DNA of 9,006 bases from Finegoldia magna (GCF_018371055.1 NZ_JAGYZD010000053.1:1-9006); one strand, 5' to 3'; numbered from the stretch's first letter, positions 1 through 6,624 are shown. Numbers and translations: made by a program. Notes: generated by a model not told the origin, from the letters alone.

Positions 1-3
1 CTT

Positions 4-62
4 GTGAACCTAAAATTGTGAACTCGCTGACGCTCAGACAGCACAATTTTTTAACGGTTCAC
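4..62. repeat. Imperfect stem-loop at the left window edge
   Basis: GTGAACC at 4-10 pairs with GGTTCAC at 56-62. AAAATTGTG at 12-20 pairs with CACAATTTT at 42-50. A few unpaired bases interrupt the stem, and the loop (21-41) contains the short self-complementary piece CTGACGCTCAG. No open frame of note crosses it. It is not followed by a clear U-run in either direction, so I do not call it a terminator. It is probably part of a larger intergenic repeat whose remainder lies at 118-188 or outside the window. Confidence 0.5.
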
Positions 63-117
63 TTCGCTTGATTTTATGATTATTTTCTCCGTATGATATT
101 CTTAGCAAAACTGGTAA

Positions 118-188
118 TCTGCTTTTATTTCACTGCAACACAAAATATGAATAACAAAAAGCAAAACAGAAAAACTTGTAAATCGCTC
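118..188 (-). repeat. Left copy of an inverted flanking repeat
   Basis: Read on the minus strand, this stretch starts GAGCGATTT, continues through AGTTTTT and ends with a TTGCAGTGAAA...AAAGCAGA block. The same blocks occur in the same order on the plus strand at 8898-9006, where the middle is about 38 bp longer. The two copies therefore face each other across the gene cluster. No protein frame was recognised in either. It may be a dispersed intergenic repeat or the remnant of a mobile element. I aligned the copies by eye, so the limits are approximate. Confidence 0.5.
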
Positions 189-190
189 AT

Positions 191-238
191 AAAAAAAATC
201 CATCGCATCAATCTTTAAATAAAATTTAATGCGATGGA
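191..238 (-). terminator. Intrinsic terminator of the peptide operon
   Basis: On the minus strand a perfect 10-bp stem, TCCATCGCAT (238-229) with ATGCGATGGA (208-199), encloses a roughly 20-nt AT-rich loop. It is followed directly by eight T residues (198-191). It lies about 20 bp past the stop codon of the ABC-2 permease, the last gene of the minus-strand operon. GC content in the stem plus the U-run is the standard rho-independent form. Confidence 0.9.
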
Positions 239-260
239 CTACTTTATTGTTAGTTATTTA

Positions 261-1010
261 TTATAAATCTTTCTGCTTAAATTTTCGAATGGAAACATAA
301 ATTATTAAACTTATACATACTGCGAATACTACTAATTGAATCATTATAGTTTCTGGATTTATGACATTATCTGATTTTAAATTAAAATATCCTATGATAA
401 ACTTGTCTATTGTTTTTGCTCTGGTTAATAGCGATGTAACAACATATAATCCCATTGAACTTAATGTTCCGACAATCGCTCCTTTATCAATGGAAACTAG
501 CATCGCAAAGATTACCAAAAAATAAACTTCTAAAAACCCAAACAATATCTGAACTAAAATCTCGAAGTTATCTGTAGTAAACAAATTTCCACTTACAGCA
601 TAATTGGTCCCCTTCACAAAGATTAAATAAGCCAAAATATTGAAACCTATATTCGTCATAAAGTAAAAAACTGTCATGTAAATCATCGATACAAATTTCC
701 CGCAGATAAGCTTTTTTCTATCGGCTACTGGCGCTACTTCTAAAATGATTTGACCTTTTTGAATTTCGTCTCCTAATATTTTCGATCCAGTATACATTAA
801 GATTATCATTGGGACACCTAGAATGAAATACAACTGCCATATAGAAAATACATATCTACATATATCAAATTGACCTTTAAACGCCACAAAACTCCATCCA
901 AATTTAACACCAGCTCCATATAATATGGAAACAAGATTCAATAATAAAATCAACAAGAAAGCCTTGCTCTTTTTAAGCTTGAATAATTCTGCTTTAACTA
1001 TTTTTTTCAT
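261..1010 (-). CDS. ABC-2 type permease, probable peptide self-protection transporter
   Basis: A 249-residue integral membrane protein with about six hydrophobic segments, a basic N-terminus (MKKIVKAELFKLKKSK) and the short cytoplasmic signature around residues 80-105 (GDEIQKGQIILEVAPVADRKK) seen in ABC-2/lantibiotic-immunity permeases of the MutG/NukG/BcrB kind. It would form the membrane half of an ATP-driven transporter with the ATPase encoded just upstream, whose end overlaps this start by 17 bp. I chose the ATG at 1010 because GAGGTG lies at a proper distance before it; in-frame TTG (1025) and ATG (1022) codons overlap or precede that ribosome binding site. Family assignment is firm. A role in immunity rather than as a second exporter is inferred from context. 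Confidence 0.85.
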   Translation of the reverse strand: MKKIVKAELFKLKKSKAFLLILLLNLVSILYGAGVKFGWSFVAFKGQFDICRYVFSIWQLYFILGVPMIILMYTGSKILGDEIQKGQIILEVAPVADRKKLICGKFVSMIYMTVFYFMTNIGFNILAYLIFVKGTNYAVSGNLFTTDNFEILVQILFGFLEVYFLVIFAMLVSIDKGAIVGTLSSMGLYVVTSLLTRAKTIDKFIIGYFNLKSDNVINPETIMIQLVVFAVCISLIIYVSIRKFKQKDL

Positions 1011-1878
1011 TTTGCACCTCATCAAATAACTTGTTTATAGAATCAGATTCAATTAAAATGTCCTTTATCTCAATATTTTTATCCGCCAATATCTTAAAGG
1101 TTTTGTTTAATTGATTTTTATCACTTACAAGTATTTTATTGTCTTTTAAGACAATGTTCTTGTCATTTATTTCTAAGTTTGGTGTTTTGTTTGAAATTTC
1201 TATTATAAACATTTTTTCTTTGTTTAAGTTGTGATTTCTTATCTTTTTGTTTTCCAAGAATAAAAACCTATCACATAATTCGTCTATTTCCTTCATTTGA
1301 TGCGAAGAAATCAGAAGTGCAATCTCTTCTTTTTCAACAATCTCTTTAATAAATTTCTTCACCCCATTTATACCGTTCGGATCAAGTCCAACAAACGGCT
1401 CATCTAATATAAGCAACTTCACATCTCCAAGTAGCGCCAAAGTTAGACTTAGTCTTTGTTTCATCCCAAACGAATAATCAGACACCTTTTTCTTGACACC
1501 TTTTAGCCCCACAAGTTCTAATAAATAGTTAGCTCTATCCCAAGTTTCTTTTTCATTTTTCAAATTTCTGTAAAGAATTTGAATTTGAATATTTTCCTCT
1601 GCTGTTAAATTCTCATAAAGTCTTGTGTCTACTAAAAATCCTATCTTACTCATTAATTCATGTTTATTGCTATAAGATTGATCGTTTAAAAATTTTATCT
1701 CTCCACTATCTTTAAAAATAAATCCCAATATCGTCTTCATCAAAGTTGTTTTCCCTGCTCCATTTGCCCCTACTAAACCCACAATCTCTTTAGGTTTAAG
1801 ACTAAAATTCACATCATCTAAAATCAACACATCTTTGTAAGACTTCCTTAAATTATTAATCTCTAAAATATTTTCCAT
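994..1878 (-). CDS. ABC transporter ATP-binding protein (BcrA/NatA-like), partner of the ABC-2 permease
   Basis: A 294-residue cytoplasmic ATPase. Visible motifs are Walker A GANGAGKT at 37-44, signature SFGMK at 136-140 (a variant of LSGGQ usual in this subfamily), Walker B LLILDE at 155-160 and the switch histidine at about 193 (SSH). The Q-loop position reads FLVDTRLYENLT, with Asp in place of Gln, as acidic residues often are in BcrA-type drug/peptide-resistance ATPases. After the nucleotide-binding domain comes a roughly 80-residue Lys/Asn-rich tail. The start is the ATG at 1878, preceded by GGAG; a TTG 12 bases further out would bury that site. The start overlaps the end of the exporter gene by 23 bp and the end overlaps the permease start by 17 bp, so translation is probably coupled. 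It likely powers efflux of the mature peptide for self-protection (inference). Confidence 0.9.
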   Translation of the reverse strand: MENILEINNLRKSYKDVLILDDVNFSLKPKEIVGLVGANGAGKTTLMKTILGFIFKDSGEIKFLNDQSYSNKHELMSKIGFLVDTRLYENLTAEENIQIQILYRNLKNEKETWDRANYLLELVGLKGVKKKVSDYSFGMKQRLSLTLALLGDVKLLILDEPFVGLDPNGINGVKKFIKEIVEKEEIALLISSHQMKEIDELCDRFLFLENKKIRNHNLNKEKMFIIEISNKTPNLEINDKNIVLKDNKILVSDKNQLNKTFKILADKNIEIKDILIESDSINKLFDEVQNEKNS

Positions 1879-3538
1879 ATAATTCTCCAAAATTTCTATA
1901 AAAATAACCCTGTTTTTCCAATAATTCTTCCAAGTTTCCGTTTTCTACAATCTCTCCATCATCCATGCAGATTATTTCATCTGCTTTAACTAAATTATGA
2001 TAATTAATCTTATGAGTAACCATGACGATGGTTTTGTCTTTCAAATCAAAAATTCTATCCTCTAAAATTTTTGAACTAGTAGAATCAAGAGACGAGTTCA
2101 ATTCGTCTAATAGAATTACATCTGTATCATTAAGAATTGCTCTTGCAAGACCAATTTTCTTCCTTTCACCACCTGACAAGGTATCCTGCAAGTTTGAATC
2201 CTGTTGTATCTTTCTATCCTTTAAATTCTCGAGCAAGGAGAATTCTATCGCTTTATTTATTTCTTCATCAGGATACTCGTTGTATAAGGTAATGTTATTT
2301 TTCAATGTATCGTTGAATATAAATGTTTCTTGGGATACAAAAGAAATCATCTGCGATATGTTCTTATGAATTGAGTACTCACTTTCATTTAGGTACAGAT
2401 TTCCAGAAGTATTTGATAAAATATTTGCCAAAATTTTTAGCAATGTCGATTTACCACTACCGCTATGACCGAGTATTACATATTTTTTATTTTTCTCAAT
2501 TTTGAGATTTATATTATTCAACGAAAACTCAGAATCATCATTTTTGTAGCACATATTATCTAGTTTTATAGAGTCAAAGGTATTTTCAGTAATATAAAAG
2601 TCATTTGCTTTTTTGTAGGTTAATAAATTTGTTATTTTATCCTTTATTTTACTGGCTCCTTTAATTTCCATAATTGCTGTTGTAGATTCTCCTATTGGAC
2701 CCATCATCATATTTATGATTTGTGTTATCGCAATAAGACCACCTACTGTTAATTTCCCATTTATTACAAAATATCCTCCTAGAGAAAATGAGATGGCTAT
2801 TATAATGTAGTTACCTAGACCAATTATCTGTGAATAAAGTCCTAAGCTAGTGTTAAATAAGTATAATGACCTTTCTAATTCTTCCAAAGATGCATCAAAT
2901 TGTTTTAGAATTTTTGATTCTATTCCATAAGTATGTATTAAATCCATTGATTCAAAAACATCTTTAATCTTTTCAAGAAATTTATCTTTATTTTTTGAAT
3001 ACTTCGCACTTAATTCATCTATGTTTTTGCCCAGAAAAACTGGCAATAGTAATATTACAAATGAACAAAAAATCATAATAAAGGCCATTTTTATGTTTAA
3101 TTTCATTAAATAAACCAAACAAAAGCATATCAATAAGCTATTTTTCAGAAGGTTTAGTATGTTTTCGAAATATTGATTGTCTATTATGTTCAAATCAGTT
3201 TCAAATACGTTTATCTTTTGAGATGAAGAAGTCTTCATGAAATCTTTATGTTTCATTTTAAAAAAGCTTTTTATGATATCTCTTTTTATTGATTTATGTA
3301 TATTCTTTTTCAAATTTGCGTTGGATATAACCAACAAATAAGTTAATATGAAGTTTATGATAAATGATATTACCAAAAGCCAAATACTTTGTTTAAATGT
3401 CAGAGAGTCTCTGTTTATCATGCTATCCACAATCTTTTGGATGTTTCTCACAATAAAAATACTACATAAGCTTGTCACTATAGAAAGTATTACAATATAC
3501 AATATCCTTAATTTTTGTGAGTTAAGATATTTTTTCAT
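1856..3538 (-). CDS. ABC exporter with fused membrane and ATPase domains, no peptidase domain; candidate peptide exporter
   Basis: A 560-residue ABC half-transporter that would act as a homodimer. Six hydrophobic segments lie roughly at 12-31, 52-71, 132-146, 150-169, 241-262 and 265-283. The ATPase domain has Walker A GHSGSGKST (357-365), Q-loop Gln at 403, signature LSGGE (454-458), Walker B VILLDE (474-479), D-loop SSLD (482-485) and switch His 509. The first membrane segment begins almost at the N-terminus, so the C39 cysteine protease domain that cuts double-glycine leaders in many bacteriocin exporters is absent. The ATG at 3538 was chosen because GGAGG precedes it; an ATG at 3550 overlaps that site. 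It follows the precursor genes by 81 bp, with a hairpin between, which supports export of the modified peptide. The substrate is inferred. Confidence 0.92.
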   Translation of the reverse strand: MKKYLNSQKLRILYIVILSIVTSLCSIFIVRNIQKIVDSMINRDSLTFKQSIWLLVISFIINFILTYLLVISNANLKKNIHKSIKRDIIKSFFKMKHKDFMKTSSSQKINVFETDLNIIDNQYFENILNLLKNSLLICFCLVYLMKLNIKMAFIMIFCSFVILLLPVFLGKNIDELSAKYSKNKDKFLEKIKDVFESMDLIHTYGIESKILKQFDASLEELERSLYLFNTSLGLYSQIIGLGNYIIIAISFSLGGYFVINGKLTVGGLIAITQIINMMMGPIGESTTAIMEIKGASKIKDKITNLLTYKKANDFYITENTFDSIKLDNMCYKNDDSEFSLNNINLKIEKNKKYVILGHSGSGKSTLLKILANILSNTSGNLYLNESEYSIHKNISQMISFVSQETFIFNDTLKNNITLYNEYPDEEINKAIEFSLLENLKDRKIQQDSNLQDTLSGGERKKIGLARAILNDTDVILLDELNSSLDSTSSKILEDRIFDLKDKTIVMVTHKINYHNLVKADEIICMDDGEIVENGNLEELLEKQGYFYRNFGELYGKYFRD

Positions 3539-3549
3539 ATACACCTCCA

Positions 3550-3586
3550 TATAAAAATTTGGCATCTTTAATCAGACACCAAATTT
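3550..3586 (-). promoter_or_regulatory. Hairpin between second precursor gene and exporter, possible leaky terminator
   Basis: On the minus strand AAATTTGG (3586-3579) pairs perfectly with CCAAATTT (3562-3555) around a 16-nt loop that can add TCT/AGA pairs. The 3' arm runs into TTATAT, giving a run of five T residues. The stem is AT-rich and the U-run short, so full termination is unlikely. Partial termination or protection of upstream mRNA from 3' exonucleases would keep the small precursor message more abundant than the exporter message, as in many bacteriocin operons. The structure ends just before the exporter's ribosome binding site. Confidence 0.5.
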
Positions 3587-3619
3587 AAATATGAATCTTT
3601 TAATATTAGTTAAGTATTA

Positions 3620-3721
3620 TTACGCTGACCATTTTTTTCCTGAGTATCCTATAGATCCACAAACTACCATTCCTACTGATGCACAACCTGCGTTGTTTTT
3701 CTTCAAAAATTTAAATAACAT
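3620..3721 (-). CDS. Candidate RiPP precursor peptide, copy B (33 residues)
   Basis: Frame of 33 codons from ATG at 3721 to TAA, preceded by AAGGAG six bases before the start. The peptide begins MLFKFLKKN, a short basic amphipathic stretch, has NNAG before the first Cys, and holds two cysteines, Cys13 and Cys21, in the repeated motifs CASVG and CGSIG. It ends YSGKKWSA. It has no acidic residue, so it is strongly basic. The amino-acid sequence is identical to copy A at 3799-3900; codons 3, 24, 26 and 33 differ silently. Its position between a SPASM maturase and an ABC exporter marks it as the likely modified substrate. No double-glycine leader is visible and the cleavage point is unknown. I do not recognise the family. 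Crosslinks through Cys sulfur (sactionine or ranthipeptide type) or through Lys/Trp/Tyr side chains are both possible. Confidence 0.82.
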   Translation of the reverse strand: MLFKFLKKNNAGCASVGMVVCGSIGYSGKKWSA

Positions 3722-3798
3722 TTTTATCTCCTTATGATAACTCTAATAATTAATTCTTTTGTTTACCGTTTTGTTGTTTTTCAAAATAATCAGATCAA

Positions 3799-3900
3799 TT
3801 ATGCTGACCATTTTTTTCCTGAATATCCAATAGATCCACAAACTACCATTCCTACTGATGCACAACCTGCGTTGTTTTTCTTCAAAAATTTGAATAACAT
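3799..3900 (-). CDS. Candidate RiPP precursor peptide, copy A (33 residues)
   Basis: First of two tandem precursor genes, from ATG at 3900 to TAA, encoding the same 33-residue peptide as copy B. The shared features are a basic hydrophobic N-terminus with Lys4, Lys7 and Lys8, Cys13 and Cys21 each opening a C-x-S-(V/I)-G unit, then Tyr26, Lys29, Lys30 and Trp31 near the C-terminus. Only four of 102 bases differ between the copies, all at third codon positions, and similarity stops at start and stop codons. Silent-only change at these sites is strong evidence that both frames are translated and under selection. It lies 46 bp after the PH-like gene and carries a near-perfect ribosome binding site, suggesting high expression. 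It might act as antimicrobial, signal or both; function is not shown by the sequence. Confidence 0.85.
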   Translation of the reverse strand: MLFKFLKKNNAGCASVGMVVCGSIGYSGKKWSA

Positions 3901-3905
3901 ATCTG

Positions 3906-3915
3906 TCACCTCCTT
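3906..3915 (-). promoter_or_regulatory. Very strong ribosome binding site of precursor copy A
   Basis: The minus strand reads AAGGAGGTGA, then five bases, then the ATG at 3900. Ten consecutive bases complementary to the 16S rRNA 3' end make it one of the strongest sites in the window. It fixes the start of the 33-codon frame. Copy B has a different and shorter site, AAGGAG, six bases before its ATG. Confidence 0.8.
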
Positions 3916-3946
3916 CAACCTTTGGATTCTCTAGAAAAATCCAGCT

Positions 3947-4321
3947 TTAATTTTTTATATGATCATTTAAAATGTCATAAATTTTTTTGTTGGAGCTAAG
4001 TCCTGTTAATATATTCCAGTTCACATAAAAATATATTATCTCTTCATTTTTCAGTAATAGTCTTATTGGTCTGGCTGATTTTCCAAAAACCATCCTATTT
4101 TGAGTGGCAAAATTCACCGAAGATACCACATCATCATTTTCCAAGGATATATCTTCAATTTCATCAAATTTTATTGTTTTATACCCTTTAAATTCTATGT
4201 ATTTATCTGACAAAACAAACTCTCCATTGTGTTTAAACAAATTTTTCGCATTAAATCTTGTCATTATATTTTTATTTTGATTACAAATTTCTTCTATTGA
4301 AGAAGCAATATATTTGTCCAT
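3947..4321 (-). CDS. Small PH/GRAM-like protein of unknown role, between maturase and precursors
   Basis: A 124-residue soluble protein with no signal peptide or membrane segment. After a helical start (1-20), residues about 26-100 alternate in a way that suggests beta strands (GEFVLSDKYIEF, KTIKFDEIEDISL, IRLLLKNEEIIYFYV). It ends in a predicted helix with KKIYDILNDHIKN. This resembles the bacterial PH/GRAM-like fold, where a 'GELVLTDKRLIF'-type strand pair is followed by 'I-x-DI-x-x-V'; I see it as a fold-level resemblance only. AGGA lies seven bases before the ATG, and the start is only four bases after the maturase stop, so the two are probably co-translated. Possible roles are an accessory factor for the maturase, a precursor-binding chaperone, or an immunity protein. 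I cannot choose between them from sequence. Confidence 0.8.
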   Translation of the reverse strand: MDKYIASSIEEICNQNKNIMTRFNAKNLFKHNGEFVLSDKYIEFKGYKTIKFDEIEDISLENDDVVSSVNFATQNRMVFGKSARPIRLLLKNEEIIYFYVNWNILTGLSSNKKIYDILNDHIKN

Positions 4322-4325
4322 TAAT

Positions 4326-5525
4326 CTATCCTGCTATTAAATTATTCATAACTTCATCAAAAAACCCATAGTACATTGGGCAGAACGGATCCTTACTTGT
4401 TATTTTGTCAGTATACAAGTAAGCTCTTGCTCGACATCCACCACCACATAAATATTTGAACTCACATTCTTTGCAGCCATCCATATCGTCTACTTCAACT
4501 CCGTATTTTCTTTTGGCATTATGTACAAGCAAACTCATAACGTCTTTTTCTAACAAATTTCCCATTTTGAATTCATCCTCCATTAGCATATGACAAGGAT
4601 ACAAGGATCCATCAGTTCCTACAGAAATCAGTTGTTCTCCTGTTCTACAGTTACATTTTCCTTCAAGGCAATCTTTAAGAGGAACATCTTCCACTTCTAT
4701 TTCGTTAACTCTATAGTAGTCGACAATTTTTTTGAGATCATCTGTAGTCAATACAAATTCTCTGTTTTCATCGTCCGGTTTTACTGTAAATAAACTAAAA
4801 CTTATATTTGTGCCTAGTTTTTTCGAAAGTTTAGTGTACTCATTAATGTAATCCACGTTTTTGTGATTAATAGTTGGCAGTATGGATAAAGTAATGTCTA
4901 ATCCTTTTGCCCTGTCTATAAATTCCATTATTCTATCAAAAATTTTGTCTTCTCTTAGGAACGCTTTGCAATCTGAGCTGTAAGTATCCAAAGATACCGA
5001 AAGAACGTCAATGTATGGGGCAATTTTTTCTAACATATCAAAACTATGTACAGTACCATTAGTTATTACAATTAAATTATCTGGTTTTAGTTCTGTTTTG
5101 ATAAGCTTCAATATTTTATCCAAATCTTTTCGTATCATTGGCTCTCCGCCAGATATAATAATATTTTCTAGATTTAATGGTTTTAAATTACCAACCACTT
5201 TTGTTAATTCATTAAATGATAGCTCTTTCTTATCACATCTCTCATCTTCTGAATAACATCCCTTACACTTCAAATTACATCTGTCTGTTATGTGTATGTA
5301 AGCATTTTTAACATTGAATCCTTTTGTAAACTCATTAACTTTTTTTATGAATTCATTTTCTACTAAAAACTCATACAAATCCTCATTGACATTTTTATCT
5401 TGTAAAATTTCCAGATAATCTTCATAAGTTTTATCGTCAAGCCCTAATACAGCTGAGTTTGCTGTATTAATCAAAAGATTTGCTCCGTTAAATTTTTCTG
5501 TTTTAACATTAGGATTTTTATACAT
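4326..5525 (-). CDS. Radical SAM/SPASM peptide maturase
   Basis: A 399-residue cytoplasmic enzyme. Residues 1-70 form a small N-terminal domain that may be a RiPP recognition-type (PqqD-like) substrate-binding region. The radical SAM core has Cys83-x3-Cys87-x2-Cys90 (RCNLKCKGC) for the SAM-binding 4Fe-4S cluster and the SGGEP motif at 125-129. The C-terminal SPASM domain matches its pattern exactly: Cys293-x12-Gly306-x4-Cys311, Cys351-x2-Cys354-x5-Cys360-x3-Cys364 and Cys382, enough for two auxiliary clusters. Such enzymes make thioether, carbon-carbon or similar crosslinks in ribosomal peptides; the two 33-residue peptides downstream are the obvious substrates. I chose the ATG at 5525 because AGGTG sits correctly before it; an in-frame GTG at 5534 is part of that site. 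It overlaps the preceding gene by 8 bp. The exact linkage is not predictable here. Confidence 0.95.
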   Translation of the reverse strand: MYKNPNVKTEKFNGANLLINTANSAVLGLDDKTYEDYLEILQDKNVNEDLYEFLVENEFIKKVNEFTKGFNVKNAYIHITDRCNLKCKGCYSEDERCDKKELSFNELTKVVGNLKPLNLENIIISGGEPMIRKDLDKILKLIKTELKPDNLIVITNGTVHSFDMLEKIAPYIDVLSVSLDTYSSDCKAFLREDKIFDRIMEFIDRAKGLDITLSILPTINHKNVDYINEYTKLSKKLGTNISFSLFTVKPDDENREFVLTTDDLKKIVDYYRVNEIEVEDVPLKDCLEGKCNCRTGEQLISVGTDGSLYPCHMLMEDEFKMGNLLEKDVMSLLVHNAKRKYGVEVDDMDGCKECEFKYLCGGGCRARAYLYTDKITSKDPFCPMYYGFFDEVMNNLIAG

Positions 5526-5961
5526 ATCTTTCACCTGCTTTTTCTTTTATTTTTAAAAATATTACTATCAAAGAAAATACCAAGAAGAAATTAATCAAAC
5601 CCGTTGTCAGTACCGACTGACTGCTTACAGCGTTAATTTGTATTGAAGAATTGTTAGATATATTCTGAGAATTTCTAGCTATAGCTTCAAAATCCAAATT
5701 GATCAATTTTATAAAAATCAAATAACAAACTGAATATACAAGTGCAAAAACCCCAGATCCTATTATTTTTACTTTATCTTTTTGAATTTTTAAGATATTT
5801 ATAAGCGAACAGCCCATTATTGATGAAACCAACGCCGGTAAAATAGCTCCAAAAACTAAAAACGTCACAACATTTAATGAATTTACAGTCGTTGATACTT
5901 TTACTATCAAAAAGCTCAACGCTACTAAAGATATTACCAAAACTACAATATTTTTTTTCAT
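5518..5961 (-). CDS. Small four-helix membrane protein, unknown; candidate immunity or processing partner
   Basis: A 147-residue protein with hydrophobic segments at about 4-22, 30-55, 67-88 and 116-138. A polar loop between the last two (about 90-112: Asn/Ser/Gln-rich, NSQNISNNSSIQ) is predicted to be extracytoplasmic. The tail KIKEKAGERYV is basic, fitting a cytoplasmic C-terminus. I recognise no family. AGGAGG precedes the ATG by four bases, only eight bases separate it from the protease gene before it, and it overlaps the maturase by 8 bp. Small membrane proteins in such positions often protect the producer against its own peptide. That role, or one as a partner of the CPBP protease, is inferred from position only. 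Confidence 0.82.
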   Translation of the reverse strand: MKKNIVVLVISLVALSFLIVKVSTTVNSLNVVTFLVFGAILPALVSSIMGCSLINILKIQKDKVKIIGSGVFALVYSVCYLIFIKLINLDFEAIARNSQNISNNSSIQINAVSSQSVLTTGLINFFLVFSLIVIFLKIKEKAGERYV

Positions 5962-5969
5962 AAATCCTC

Positions 5970-6593
5970 CTAAACAATCATTACTAATAAATTGTAAATT
6001 GCGTGTATGACAATAGGTAAGCTTAAACTTTTTGTTTTGACATAAATCCCCGATAACATAAGCGCCAAAGGTAGTCTGATTACTAAGTTCGTTAAAAAAT
6101 CTTCGTTATTATGAAGGATAAATGCGAAAACAATACTTGATATAGCACAAGAAATAATGATACTCATTTTTTTAGATAACAGACTAATTAAAAGATGCCT
6201 GTATATGTACTCCTCGCCTGTGGCAACAATTAGATAATGTACTATCCAAAACCCCACAAATGTCATATCAAGTTTCGATCTAAATATTAAAAGATAGACG
6301 GCTACAAAAGATATAAAAATTACACTTGAAGTTTTTAAATATCTGAATACATCCAAATTATCTTCAATATTGAGACATTTTAATAATAATTTTGGAAGTA
6401 TAATAAATGAAATCACAGTTGGTACTGTCAACATTAAAAACGGATTAGATACTTTTACATACGATAAAAGAATTATAAGCGTTAACAGTGATAACAAATT
6501 GATGACTACCAACGACATCGCTATTACTAAAGGATTTTTCTCATTTACATTTAAAAAACTAAAATCATAATTTCTACGTTTTTTTATCTCCAT
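5970..6593 (-). CDS. CPBP-family (CAAX/Abi type) intramembrane metalloprotease homologue
   Basis: A 207-residue multi-pass membrane protein. The CPBP motifs are visible: Glu127-Glu128 with Arg132 (EEYIYR), a FAFILH segment with His161, and His197 with Asn201 (HAIYN). The FxxxH motif is shifted by one (Phe at 156 and 158, Ala at 157), but all residues thought to act in catalysis or metal binding are present. Family members in Gram-positive peptide loci serve as bacteriocin immunity proteins (PlnI/SkkI group) or as processing proteases. Here it is the first gene of the peptide operon, just after the putative regulator-controlled promoter. Because neither the exporter nor any other gene supplies a leader peptidase, it is a good candidate to trim the short hydrophobic N-terminus of the precursor (inference). 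ATG at 6593 follows GAGGTG; an in-frame upstream extension to 6650 would run through the promoter. Confidence 0.87.
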   Translation of the reverse strand: MEIKKRRNYDFSFLNVNEKNPLVIAMSLVVINLLSLLTLIILLSYVKVSNPFLMLTVPTVISFIILPKLLLKCLNIEDNLDVFRYLKTSSVIFISFVAVYLLIFRSKLDMTFVGFWIVHYLIVATGEEYIYRHLLISLLSKKMSIIISCAISSIVFAFILHNNEDFLTNLVIRLPLALMLSGIYVKTKSLSLPIVIHAIYNLLVMIV

Positions 6594-6618
6594 ACACCTC
6601 ACCTCTACTTTCAAATTG

Positions 6619-6624
6619 ATTATA
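6619..6624 (-). promoter_or_regulatory. Probable -10 box of the peptide operon promoter
   Basis: The minus strand reads TATAAT, a perfect -10, about 25 bases before the protease start codon. At 17 bp upstream the -35 position reads AAAATC, a poor match; the nearest TTGAAA (6650-6645) is 20 bp away, too far. A strong -10 with no proper -35 and an adjacent repeat pair is what an activator-dependent promoter looks like. The untranslated leader would be only about 20 bases. Confidence 0.6.

Noticed and set aside
4..62. The left-edge hairpin as a terminator or integron-type recombination site
   Set aside because: No U-run follows in either direction, and no conserved core sites or integrase are visible.
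2022..2505. Plus-strand open frames within the ABC exporter gene
   Set aside because: They lie opposite the well-conserved ATPase domain with all nucleotide-binding motifs intact, and their translations resemble no protein family.
3620..3900. The 33-residue peptide as an AgrD-type cyclic pheromone precursor
   Set aside because: AgrD has a longer amphipathic leader, a single core Cys five residues before a cleavage site and an acidic tail, and needs AgrB. This peptide has two Cys, a basic tail and no AgrB nearby, but has a SPASM maturase.
3620..3900. A class II double-glycine leader in the precursors
   Set aside because: No GG/GA/GS site follows an LSxxEL-like helix, and the exporter lacks a C39 peptidase. 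The only similar pair, AG at 11-12, would leave a leader much shorter than known ones.
3734..3934. A 66-codon plus-strand open frame across the first precursor gene
   Set aside because: It is antisense to copy A. The minus-strand 33-codon frame has a near-perfect ribosome binding site and a second copy that differs only at silent sites; the plus frame has neither.
3915..3990. A separate promoter for the precursor genes inside the PH-like gene end
   Set aside because: A TATAAA-like string is present but no -35 at 16-18 bp; in such AT-rich DNA this is expected by chance.
5526..5534. GTG at 5534 as the maturase start
   Set aside because: The GTG is part of AGGTG, which serves as ribosome binding site for the ATG at 5525; no good site lies upstream of the GTG.
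5774..5977. A 67-codon minus-strand frame overlapping the four-helix membrane protein gene
   Set aside because: It is a shifted frame of the same DNA. The membrane protein frame has AGGAGG at proper distance and better hydrophobic periodicity.
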